Made by a program: the position numbers and the translations under genes. The notes under the pieces are model-generated. The model did not search any database, was not told the origin of the DNA, and saw only the letters and a program-made list of their open reading frames with translations. From JBBQXY01 sp038209195 (GTDB lineage Bacteria > Chloroflexota > Ktedonobacteria > Ktedonobacterales > Ktedonobacteraceae), in contig JBBQXY010000243.1 in the NCBI GenBank assembly GCA_038209195.1, forward strand, positions 1 through 6,296: 6,296 nucleotides of DNA, given 5' to 3'. Position 1 is the stretch's first letter. Each line of letters opens with the position of its first letter. Positions 1 to 6,237 of this stretch are shown here, one piece after another.

Positions 1-2
1 TG

Positions 3-1355
3 TTTAGCATCATAGCGCAGCAACCTCTGGCACTGCTGACGGCTCTGTTCGCGGTGCTGATGGGCCTCATCCCTGAAATCTGGTATCGCCATGCGCTACG
101 TTCCCTCCTGGTGCGCCAGCAGACCGAGCCGCAGCATGTTCTGTTTGGGGAGGAGGTCACCTTCTCTCTCAGTATCGAGAACCAGAAATTGTTACCGCTG
201 CCCTGGCTGAAAATCGAGTGCCCGGTGTCTCCCCCTCTAACGGTGCAGCATGCACACAAGCATACACGTGAGCGACTAACGTCCTTTTCCGAGGGATGGA
301 CACTCTGGTCGCTGCAGCGTCTCACCCGCTATCACCGCATGCGTTGCCTGGCACGCGGCTGCCATCTCATCGGTCCCTTGCACCTGCGCAGCAGCGATCC
401 CTTTGGCTGGTTTGAGCGCGAGGCCACGCTGCCGCAAGCCACCAGCTTAATCGTCTATCCGCTCGTCATACCGTTGGAGGTGTTTGGCCTCGCACGGCTG
501 CGCCCTCTGGGTGAATACGTCACACCACACCACCTGCTCGAAGATCCGCTCTGGTTGGCCGGGGTTCGCGAATATCAGACCGGTGACGATCCACGCCGCA
601 TTCATTGGAAGGCGACAGCCCATGCTGGCATATTGCAAAGTAAGCTCTACGAGCACACGAGTTCACCTCGTATGCTCATCCTGCTGGATACCTGGAACTA
701 TTCTTCTGCATGGATGGGAGCAGACCGCGAGATGCAGGAATTGACGATTACCGTCGCTGCATCGCTTGCGATATGGGCTCTCGACGAAGACGTACAGGTT
801 GGGCTACTGGCAAATGGCACGCTGAAGCAATGGTTCATGGAGTCGGCTCCCCCTGCCCGCCGATCCCAGAATGCCAGAGGGCAAGCACATGCTGTGCCTG
901 GGGATATGCAGAGCTGGCAGGCTGATGCAAAAAAGGTTTCACCGCCGGGCATCTCGGTGCCGTTTTCCCGTCATCGCAACCAGTATGATGCCGTGCTCAC
1001 TACACTCGCCTGCTTAGATCTGGCTCATCACATCCCAATGGCTCAACTGATTGATCGGGAAGATGCCGTATTTCGTCACGGCACAACAGTGCTTCTGGTG
1101 AGTGCGGCTAGCACCCTCCATGTCGAGACGGTTGAGTACCTGCTGAATCTGGGTAGGCAGGGTACGACGATTCATCTTGTGCTGATAGAGGATGCACGCC
1201 AAAGTCGTGTCTGTGAGACCTACAACCTGCCAGTATCTTTCGTGAAAGGCGACCTATGGCCTCAGATACTCAAGGCCTCTGAGGAGGAGAACTATGAGAG
1301 CATTAGCACGCTTCAACTGCAATGGGATCAGCGACATCATCCTTCCCCTATCTAG
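3..1355 (+). CDS. DUF58 domain-containing membrane-anchored protein (5'-partial)
   Basis: The frame is open to the window edge, so the N-terminus is missing; 450 residues are visible. A GTG at 54 is the first possible in-window start, but it lies inside a hydrophobic helix (visible residues 8-23), so the real start is upstream. DUF58 proteins usually have one or two N-terminal membrane helices followed by a cytosolic or surface domain. Visible residues 45-72 give the typical 'FGEEV...ENQKLLPLPWLKIE' beta segment, and 188-204 carry the family signature VREYQTGDDPRRIHWKA. A vWA-like strand follows (MLILLDTW, 224-231), but the metal-site DxSxS pattern is not intact. Residues about 280-325 form a polar, proline-rich stretch that looks like a linker insertion. 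The family commonly sits beside MoxR ATPases and is thought to act in assembly or maturation of cell-envelope or secreted proteins; its exact substrate is unknown. It is translationally linked to the DUF4129 gene downstream. Family assignment is sure; role is inferred. Confidence 0.93.
   Translation, partial: FSIIAQQPLALLTALFAVLMGLIPEIWYRHALRSLLVRQQTEPQHVLFGEEVTFSLSIENQKLLPLPWLKIECPVSPPLTVQHAHKHTRERLTSFSEGWTLWSLQRLTRYHRMRCLARGCHLIGPLHLRSSDPFGWFEREATLPQATSLIVYPLVIPLEVFGLARLRPLGEYVTPHHLLEDPLWLAGVREYQTGDDPRRIHWKATAHAGILQSKLYEHTSSPRMLILLDTWNYSSAWMGADREMQELTITVAASLAIWALDEDVQVGLLANGTLKQWFMESAPPARRSQNARGQAHAVPGDMQSWQADAKKVSPPGISVPFSRHRNQYDAVLTTLACLDLAHHIPMAQLIDREDAVFRHGTTVLLVSAASTLHVETVEYLLNLGRQGTTIHLVLIEDARQSRVCETYNLPVSFVKGDLWPQILKASEEENYESISTLQLQWDQRHHPSPI
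1281..1287 (+). promoter_or_regulatory. Ribosome binding site for the DUF4129 gene, inside the DUF58 gene
   Basis: GAGGAGG lies six bases before the ATG at 1294, an ideal Shine-Dalgarno and spacing. It supports a start 62 bases inside the upstream gene. The caveat is that the same bases encode a Glu run near the end of the DUF58 protein, so the match could be coincidental. The competing start at 1360/1363, just after the DUF58 stop, has only a weak AGGG (1354-1357). Confidence 0.5.
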
Positions 1356-2736
1356 GGCTATGATGGAGTCGCAGCCGATCATCGTTGTTCTGCTGTTCTG
1401 CTCGCTGCTCATGGTGCATCAAGCGGGACCATGGGATGAGATCAGTGTGATCTTGCTATTTGTAGGTCTGCATTGGTGGGCACTGCTGAGCAGTCGCATG
1501 CTGTCACGTCAAAAAATGGTTCATCGGCTTGTGCTCTTGCTGGGACTGGCTGGAGCCGTGAGCTTCGTGCTGGCTACTCATCGCTCTCTGCTTGCTCCTA
1601 TTCCCTGGCAACAGATCCACACGCCATGGCGGGAAGGATGTGGGCCCGATGGATGCGAGATTGTACCCTTCAATATAGTTCCTTTCGTGACGGCGGAAAG
1701 TATGCTGCTACTGATGGGGGCCTTGATACTGTACAGTTGGTTGCGGGGGATGAAGAGAGTGCAGGAAGGGGACTCCAGCCAGGAGCAGGTGATGACCTCG
1801 TTCAAGTGGAGCTTCAGCACATTGCTGCTTCTGCTGGTGCTAGCAGCACTCAATCCTGGCTCGACACAGAACGCTCTGCTTGCGAGCCTGACAATAGCTC
1901 TGCCTCTTTTCTTTCTGAGCAGCTTGGTCACGCTATCAGGTACCCATTTGCTGTCAAGGTCCTTTAGAGGAGCAGGAGAGCAAACGAGTTCCACGCGCCT
2001 CTGGATGGCTACAATACCGATTCTTTGGGTCGCAATGTTGGTTGTAGCTATGTTCCTGGAAGTCTTTGTCTTTCCGCCCTTGCTGGCACTCTTCCAACCC
2101 CTCTGGAGTGGCGTCGAAGAAGGAGTAGTGACAGAGCTCAACTGGCTGGCGTCACTGCAGCGCCGACCGTTCGTTCCTCGAGACATGGGGCATCATCGTA
2201 GAGAGATTACTCCCCTTGGTGACTATCAGTTGCATCCCCCCGTATGGTTCCTGCCGACCGTTGGCATCATCGGCGTTGTCCTGGTGATCATGCTGGGCGT
2301 GTTCTTGCTCCGGCAATTTGCCAACTCTGGCTATGGGAACGATGAAGACCTTGTGAAGGAAAGGGTCTCCTGGTGGAAGGTGTGGAGGCAGCACCGAAGA
2401 CAAAAACGGACTGTTGCCTTCAAGCTCGAACCGCTCGATCCGGCTTCAGCGAGGGCGCAGTATCGCACCTTCTTGCTGGCTATGGCGAACCGGGGGCAAG
2501 GCCTCGCACGTTCCTCAGAAGAGACACCCGACGAGTATCAGGCCCGGCTGCTTGCCGCGCTCAAGCAATCCCACCGCGATGAAGCAGCTTCCTCTCCCAC
2601 CTCTCTCCTGGCCGATCTAACCAACGCCTACAACTGTGAACGTTATGGAGGAGTGCAAACACGCATGCTCCCATATGATCACCGACAAGTCTCTCGGCTT
2701 GTCAAACAACTCAAAAGAGCGGCACGCAAAGAATGA
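1294..2736 (+). CDS. Multi-pass membrane protein with C-terminal DUF4129 domain
   Basis: The protein is 480 residues from the ATG at 1294, or 458/457 from ATG codons at 1360/1363 directly after the DUF58 stop. About eight hydrophobic segments are visible: 28-45, 48-66, 78-95, 135-151, 173-188, 194-214, 236-260 and 318-340. The loop between helices 3 and 4 has a Cys pair (CGPDGC, 116-121) that could form a disulfide. After helix 8 comes a basic stretch (360-372), then a soluble domain at about 386-475 with the DUF4129 features: an 'ARAQYRTFLLAMANRG' helix, 'ETPDEYQARLL' and 'LTNAYNCERYGG'. In TgpA-like proteins a transglutaminase core lies between the membrane helices and DUF4129. Here the gap between helices 7 and 8 is only about 55 residues, so that core is absent. 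Partnered with DUF58, it probably belongs to a MoxR-DUF58-type envelope system. Gene and C-terminal domain are well supported; function and exact start are not settled. Confidence 0.88.
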   Translation: MRALARFNCNGISDIILPLSRAMMESQPIIVVLLFCSLLMVHQAGPWDEISVILLFVGLHWWALLSSRMLSRQKMVHRLVLLLGLAGAVSFVLATHRSLLAPIPWQQIHTPWREGCGPDGCEIVPFNIVPFVTAESMLLLMGALILYSWLRGMKRVQEGDSSQEQVMTSFKWSFSTLLLLLVLAALNPGSTQNALLASLTIALPLFFLSSLVTLSGTHLLSRSFRGAGEQTSSTRLWMATIPILWVAMLVVAMFLEVFVFPPLLALFQPLWSGVEEGVVTELNWLASLQRRPFVPRDMGHHRREITPLGDYQLHPPVWFLPTVGIIGVVLVIMLGVFLLRQFANSGYGNDEDLVKERVSWWKVWRQHRRQKRTVAFKLEPLDPASARAQYRTFLLAMANRGQGLARSSEETPDEYQARLLAALKQSHRDEAASSPTSLLADLTNAYNCERYGGVQTRMLPYDHRQVSRLVKQLKRAARKE

Positions 2737-2780
2737 TGGTGTATCGGGTTGAAAGTAGAAAGATTGCTTTCCCCTTTTCG

Positions 2781-2807
2781 GGTGTGCAAGCCTTTTACTT
2801 GCACACC
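2781..2807. terminator. Hairpin between convergent genes, probable bidirectional terminator
   Basis: GGTGTGCAAG (2781-2790) and CTTGCACACC (2798-2807) form a perfect 10-bp stem with a 7-base loop. The stem can be lengthened by a G-U pair and an imperfect TTTT/AAA match. It lies 44 bases after the stop of the + strand DUF4129 gene and 22 bases after the stop of the - strand ATPase gene, where a shared terminator is expected. Neither strand shows a proper T tract after the stem (TAAAATATAT on +, CGAAAAGGGG on -), so it is not a textbook intrinsic terminator. Confidence 0.55.
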
Positions 2808-2829
2808 TAAAATATATCGCTGTTGCACG

Positions 2830-5800
2830 CTATCTTCCCTCCTTATGTATCTCATCTAGTAGCCGCCTCGCTTGCTGTTCCATCAACGTAAGGCTGTACG
2901 TATGTGCTTGCTCAATGACTGCTTCAAGTCGTGTTCTAGCTTCAGGTAGAGTGCCAAGCAGGAGTAAGGCGTGAGCGAGCACGAGTTGTCCATGTGTATA
3001 CGTTTCGGCGTCTAGTTCGGACAGGAGAAGTGTACGTGTCGCATGAATATACGCATGAGTAAGCAAGCGTTTCTCGCCAGTGTGTTGCGCTTGCAAAATC
3101 CGTATAGTGGCAAGGGCAAGCAGTGCATGAGCAATACAAAGTGTATTGTGCATGGCACGGCCTACCTGGAGAGCACGTACAATACACGAAGTGGCTTCTG
3201 CCGATTTGTGCTGTGTCTGCAAAATAACGGCAAGCTGCGCACTCCACATGCTGATGTACGTGCTGTCTCGAAACTGTTCAGCCAGATTTAAGGCTCGTTT
3301 ATACCAGTTTTCAGCCTCTTCCAGGTTGCCTCGCCATCCCGCCAGTTCACCCAGATTGCTGAACACCACCGACGTGATGGGACCATCACCAATATAGTTC
3401 ACGATAGCAAGAGACCGTTCAAACGCATTTTGTGCCAGCGCAAACTCAGCTTTTTTGAGCAAGATGTAGCCAATGTTACAGGAGGCGTTGGCAATCTCAC
3501 GCTTCTGATCGCGTTGCTCAAACATGGTTAAGGCCGTAGTGAGATGAGCCAACGCGTTATTGAGTTGCCCCATACTATTATGGACAGAACCGAGGAGCAT
3601 ATAAATTCTGCCGAGATCGTTCTGGTCCCCACGTAACGTGCGCTGAATACGGCTCGCCGGAGCTAATGCATCGAGATCATACGACACATGCTGTTGCAGA
3701 TTGGCCTCCTGGAAAAGACGAAGTGCGTCTTTTGCCGCACTCAACGCTTCGGCGTACTTTCCTTCTTGCGCAAAAAGACCACCTTGCAAAACATGTAATC
3801 GCGCATGTGCAAAGCCAGTACGCACATGTGCTTGTTGTAATACCTGCTCACCACGCTCATAATACAGGCGTGCCTTCATTCTATCACCAAGGTAGAGCCA
3901 TGTACGCCCAATCTCACTCCATAAGAGAGCTTGAACCTGCGCCTCATCTTCAGAAAGCGTGTTATTGCCTGACACCTCGAAGCGGAGATCGAGGACACGC
4001 TCGAAGAGTGCGCGTGCCTCCACGAACCGTCCTTGCACCATCACACTTTCCGCGAGTCGCTCGGTCAGGAGGGCGCGATGCGAGGGCGCGATCAGAGGAC
4101 CAGCAATGTCAGGATCGTGACTGATATAGGCTGAATTCATCGCATCAAGCGCAATTCTGTAGTATTGTTCTGCTTCGGCATATGCCAACAACGCATGAGC
4201 GCGATTCCCCGCCAATTCCGCGTAGTGAGCCGTGTGTACAGGTTCGGCACCCCCATGGAGTAAGTGATGGGCAATTGTCGCGGCAACCTCTGTTTCGCGT
4301 CCACGATACATACGCAACAAAATGTCGGCAACGCGACGATGAATATGTGTGCGTCTCATCGCTGAGACGCTTTCATACAAATGCGTCACCATGAGAGGAT
4401 GCCAGAATGAATAGGTTACACGCGCCGCCGTACCTTCCTCGGTGAGAACACCCGCTTCTATCGCCTCTTCAAGCAAGTCAAACAGGGCATCCTCGTCCGC
4501 ATGGACCCCGACGTGCTTAACCTCTAATGCATGAATAAGCGGAAACTCGAACGAACTACCCAGCACTGCCGCGTTTCTTAGCAGTATGCGACACTCGTTA
4601 CTCAAGCTGTTCATGCGCGAGTCGAGTGCGGCAGAAATGCTATTGGGCAACTGGGGGGGGGTTGTGCTACGCGCTAATTCTTCCGCAAAGAAGGGATTGC
4701 CCGCCGCTTGTACCTGAATGCGTTGCACCTGCTGCATCGGCACATGTTCAATGAGTTGCGCGATCTCCTCGCGTGTAAGGGGTTCAACAGGTAAAAGCGT
4801 AATCGTATGCTCGCGCTGCATGTGGTCAATCATGTTGCTCAATGATTTCGATGCCTCATTCGAGCGACAGGTGGCAAGCAGAAGAATAGGCACATTGTAC
4901 ACATGGCGTGCGAGATAGCCGAGCAACTCGCCACTACTACCATCGGCCCATTGAATATCGTCGAGTACAATGAGCAGTGGCTTTTTCTGGCTAATTGTTG
5001 TGAGTAACGTATACGCCGCCTCGCGTAACCGCAGTTGCTCTTGCTCTGGCTCTCTACTCGCTACAGAGATATTGACATGTTGTGACACCCATAATTCGGG
5101 AATGATAACTTGTAGTGGTCGATTAATCGCATCTCGTGCTGCAATCATCGCGGCCTGAGAACGCGAGACATCAGACATGTGAATGGACTGGTGTAGCGCA
5201 TCTTCGTCGATCTCCGGCATACCCAACGGACGTGCAGCATCAGCTTCCGCGAATGTCTCTGTATCGTTAGAAGCGGCAGCTTCTATCTCAAACGCTTTGC
5301 GCAAAATGTCGGTCCAAACACGATAAGGGATGCCGCTCTCTTGCGCATAGGCACGACTCCATAAGATGGACCAGCCGCGTTGTTGTGCTCCACGTCCTAA
5401 CTCTTCAGCAAGGCGCGTTTTGCCAATCCCAGCTTCGCCCATCAGAATCACACATTGTGAAGTACGCTGTGTGTCCAGAGGCAAATCCGCGAGCTTTTGG
5501 CGTGGGGAAGCGGCATTGGTATGGAAATGCTCAACCTGGAGCAAGAGGGAACGCAAAAGAGCGTTCTCTTTTGCGCGTCCAATCAACGGATTGCGATGAA
5601 CACGCCCAATCGGCAGGGCTTCCGCAGAGGCAATCGGCACAGCGAGAGGCAGTGTTGAGGCAAGTTCTGTTCCCACGAGATGGGCCGCTTCTGACGGCAA
5701 TTCTTTCCCTATATATGTGCGCTTGACGTGTCCATTGATCGTCTGGTAAGCATACCAGTAGGGTCCGTGACCAATACCAGTACGACACTTGCCACAACGT

Positions 5801-5850
5801 GTCTTGCCACAATAGCTCATTTGCTGATGATATGTAATCTTGCTCTCCAT
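2830..5850 (-). CDS. Signalling P-loop ATPase with TPR repeats and N-terminal Cys-rich GPYWYAY module
   Basis: The protein is 1006 residues from the ATG at 5850, chosen because GGAGG sits six bases upstream; the open frame continues to 5919, but those 23 codons precede this site. Residues 12-49 form a small module with Cys14, Cys19 and Cys22, then GHGPYWYAY (27-35) and TYIGK (45-49). It resembles the DUF6788-like zinc-ribbon-type segment seen at the front of various Chloroflexota proteins; metal binding is inferred. An AAA_16/STAND-like ATPase follows: IGR at 90-92, Walker A GEAGIGKT (138-145), Walker B LLIVLDDIQWAD (292-303), a sensor-like LLLATCR (324-329) and GNPFFAEEL (384-392). About 545-1000 is helical and TPR-like, clearest at 639-674, 749-782, 787-822 and 826-862. 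MalT/LuxR-type relatives often end in a DNA-binding helix-turn-helix; none is visible here, and the protein stops in TPR-like helices. It is probably a cytosolic ATP-dependent sensor or scaffold that works through protein contacts; ligand and partner are unknown. It is transcribed alone, convergent with the DUF58/DUF4129 pair. Confidence 0.92.
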   Translation of the reverse strand: MESKITYHQQMSYCGKTRCGKCRTGIGHGPYWYAYQTINGHVKRTYIGKELPSEAAHLVGTELASTLPLAVPIASAEALPIGRVHRNPLIGRAKENALLRSLLLQVEHFHTNAASPRQKLADLPLDTQRTSQCVILMGEAGIGKTRLAEELGRGAQQRGWSILWSRAYAQESGIPYRVWTDILRKAFEIEAAASNDTETFAEADAARPLGMPEIDEDALHQSIHMSDVSRSQAAMIAARDAINRPLQVIIPELWVSQHVNISVASREPEQEQLRLREAAYTLLTTISQKKPLLIVLDDIQWADGSSGELLGYLARHVYNVPILLLATCRSNEASKSLSNMIDHMQREHTITLLPVEPLTREEIAQLIEHVPMQQVQRIQVQAAGNPFFAEELARSTTPPQLPNSISAALDSRMNSLSNECRILLRNAAVLGSSFEFPLIHALEVKHVGVHADEDALFDLLEEAIEAGVLTEEGTAARVTYSFWHPLMVTHLYESVSAMRRTHIHRRVADILLRMYRGRETEVAATIAHHLLHGGAEPVHTAHYAELAGNRAHALLAYAEAEQYYRIALDAMNSAYISHDPDIAGPLIAPSHRALLTERLAESVMVQGRFVEARALFERVLDLRFEVSGNNTLSEDEAQVQALLWSEIGRTWLYLGDRMKARLYYERGEQVLQQAHVRTGFAHARLHVLQGGLFAQEGKYAEALSAAKDALRLFQEANLQQHVSYDLDALAPASRIQRTLRGDQNDLGRIYMLLGSVHNSMGQLNNALAHLTTALTMFEQRDQKREIANASCNIGYILLKKAEFALAQNAFERSLAIVNYIGDGPITSVVFSNLGELAGWRGNLEEAENWYKRALNLAEQFRDSTYISMWSAQLAVILQTQHKSAEATSCIVRALQVGRAMHNTLCIAHALLALATIRILQAQHTGEKRLLTHAYIHATRTLLLSELDAETYTHGQLVLAHALLLLGTLPEARTRLEAVIEQAHTYSLTLMEQQARRLLDEIHKEGR
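4653..4661 (-). repeat. Nine-base C homopolymer inside the ATPase gene
   Basis: The + strand shows nine G in a row, read as nine C on the coding strand. The run covers part of Thr397, Pro398, Pro399 and the first base of Gln400, just after the ATPase core and before the helical and TPR parts. The residues themselves (PPxLP) look normal for this family, so the frame is intact here. Gain or loss of one base would cut off the whole TPR region. Confidence 0.9.
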
Positions 5851-5856
5851 AACACG

Positions 5857-5861
5857 CCTCC
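5857..5861 (-). promoter_or_regulatory. Ribosome binding site deciding the start of the ATPase gene
   Basis: On the minus strand GGAGG is followed by six bases (CGTGTT) and then ATG at 5850, an optimal arrangement. The next in-frame ATG upstream (5919) has no comparable site and lies within a possible -10 region. The start at 5850 also places the conserved Cys-rich module directly at the N-terminus (MESKITYHQQ...). Confidence 0.8.
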
Positions 5862-5909
5862 ATAGCTGCCCGACAAACGCCCAAATTAGAGTCCACTCTC
5901 TGCCAGAAG

Positions 5910-5938
5910 ATAATACCATAGTATTGAAAAATCATCTA
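5910..5938 (-). promoter_or_regulatory. Possible promoter of the ATPase gene
   Basis: Reading the minus strand, TAGATG (5938-5933), a 17-base spacer and TATTAT (5915-5910) resemble a sigma-70-type promoter, with a good -10 and a poor -35. It would give a leader of about 50 bases. A short inverted repeat AATAC-N4-GTATT (5912-5925) overlaps the -10 and could be an operator, but arms of five bases are easily found by chance in AT-rich DNA. Promoter rules in this phylum are not well known to me. Confidence 0.25.
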
Positions 5939-6017
5939 CATTGCCTGTAATCTTTATGATTCAAGTGCATTTGATGTATTTTGTAGGGACCAGATTATGC
6001 AGTTTGATAAAATACTG

Positions 6018-6120
6018 CGGATACGTCGAATGGAGGGGACTTAATTCATTACGCCCTGGTTCGGCCTGTAATGCGGGGCGCGGGCGTAATGAATTAAGTC
6101 CCCTACATTCGACGTATCCG
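6018..6120. repeat. Long hairpin: 39-bp arms, one mismatch, 25-base loop
   Basis: The arms at 6018-6056 and 6082-6120 are reverse complements at 38 of 39 positions. The sole mismatch pairs G6033 with A6105. The loop (6057-6081) is GC-rich. The left arm starts CGGATACGTCGAATG and the right arm ends CATTCGACGTATCCG. In RNA or single-stranded DNA this would be a very stable stem, and it could block transcription passing through in either direction. Confidence 0.95.
6035..6103. mobile_element. Possible second, 69-bp MITE nested in the palindrome centre
   Basis: Inside the long hairpin, perfect 22-bp arms (6035-6056 and 6082-6103) start GGGGACTTAATTC and end GAATTAAGTCCCC. The right end is followed by TA (6104-6105) and the left is preceded by GA (6033-6034), one base away from TA. 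Removing the unit with one TA copy leaves CGAATG-TA-CATTCG, a perfect palindrome centred on TA. The ends share the GGGAC-type start of the outer element. This fits insertion of a small TA-specific element at the centre of the outer one, followed by a T-to-G change. It may instead simply be the top of a single hairpin. Confidence 0.4.
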
Positions 6121-6153
6121 TCCCAATTTGTTAAACACCATTATCGCGTCCTC

Positions 6154-6171
6154 CGCGCAATTCATTGCGCG
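6154..6171. repeat. Short GC-rich hairpin
   Basis: CGCGCAAT (6154-6161) and ATTGCGCG (6164-6171) form a perfect 8-bp stem separated by only two bases (TC). A bulged extension CTC/GAG is possible. As RNA the two-base loop would force the terminal pair open; as DNA it is nearly a pure palindrome. No T tract follows. Confidence 0.75.
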
Positions 6172-6223
6172 AGATGCGTGTAATAATCCCAATATCTGTC
6201 ATAATTCTAATATCAGCATCATA

Positions 6224-6237
6224 TGCGATTAATCGCA
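6224..6237. repeat. 14-bp perfect palindrome
   Basis: TGCGATTAATCGCA is a perfect palindrome with no spacer. It could be a binding site for a dimeric protein, or another symmetric part of the surrounding MITE-like element. It sits inside the arms at 6141-6151/6241-6251, so I treat it as part of the element. Confidence 0.7.

Noticed and set aside
54..56. GTG at 54 as the true start of the DUF58 gene
   Set aside because: The frame is open upstream to the window edge and encodes the continuation of a hydrophobic helix. Starting at 54 would cut that helix.
1473..1967. A 164-codon open frame on the + strand in another frame
   Set aside because: It is a shadow of the DUF4129 gene, with irregular composition and no motif or ribosome site.
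1578..2186. A 202-codon open frame on the - strand
   Set aside because: It is fully antisense to the membrane protein, whose hydrophobic helices and DUF4129 motifs are clearly the real reading. The antisense protein is Ser/Thr/Arg-rich with no family features.
3666..4124. A 152-codon open frame on the + strand opposite the TPR region
   Set aside because: It is antisense to well-formed TPR coding sequence; its His/Arg-rich composition is typical of a shadow frame.
5851..5919. N-terminal extension of the ATPase to an ATG at 5919
   Set aside because: The strong GGAGG six bases before the ATG at 5850 and the position of the conserved Cys module favour the shorter protein. The extension would also span the ribosome binding site and part of the putative promoter.
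5941..6183. An 80-codon open frame on the + strand across the palindromic region
   Set aside because: It runs through both arms of the long hairpin, so its sequence is dictated by the repeat. It has no good ribosome site and no recognisable protein features.
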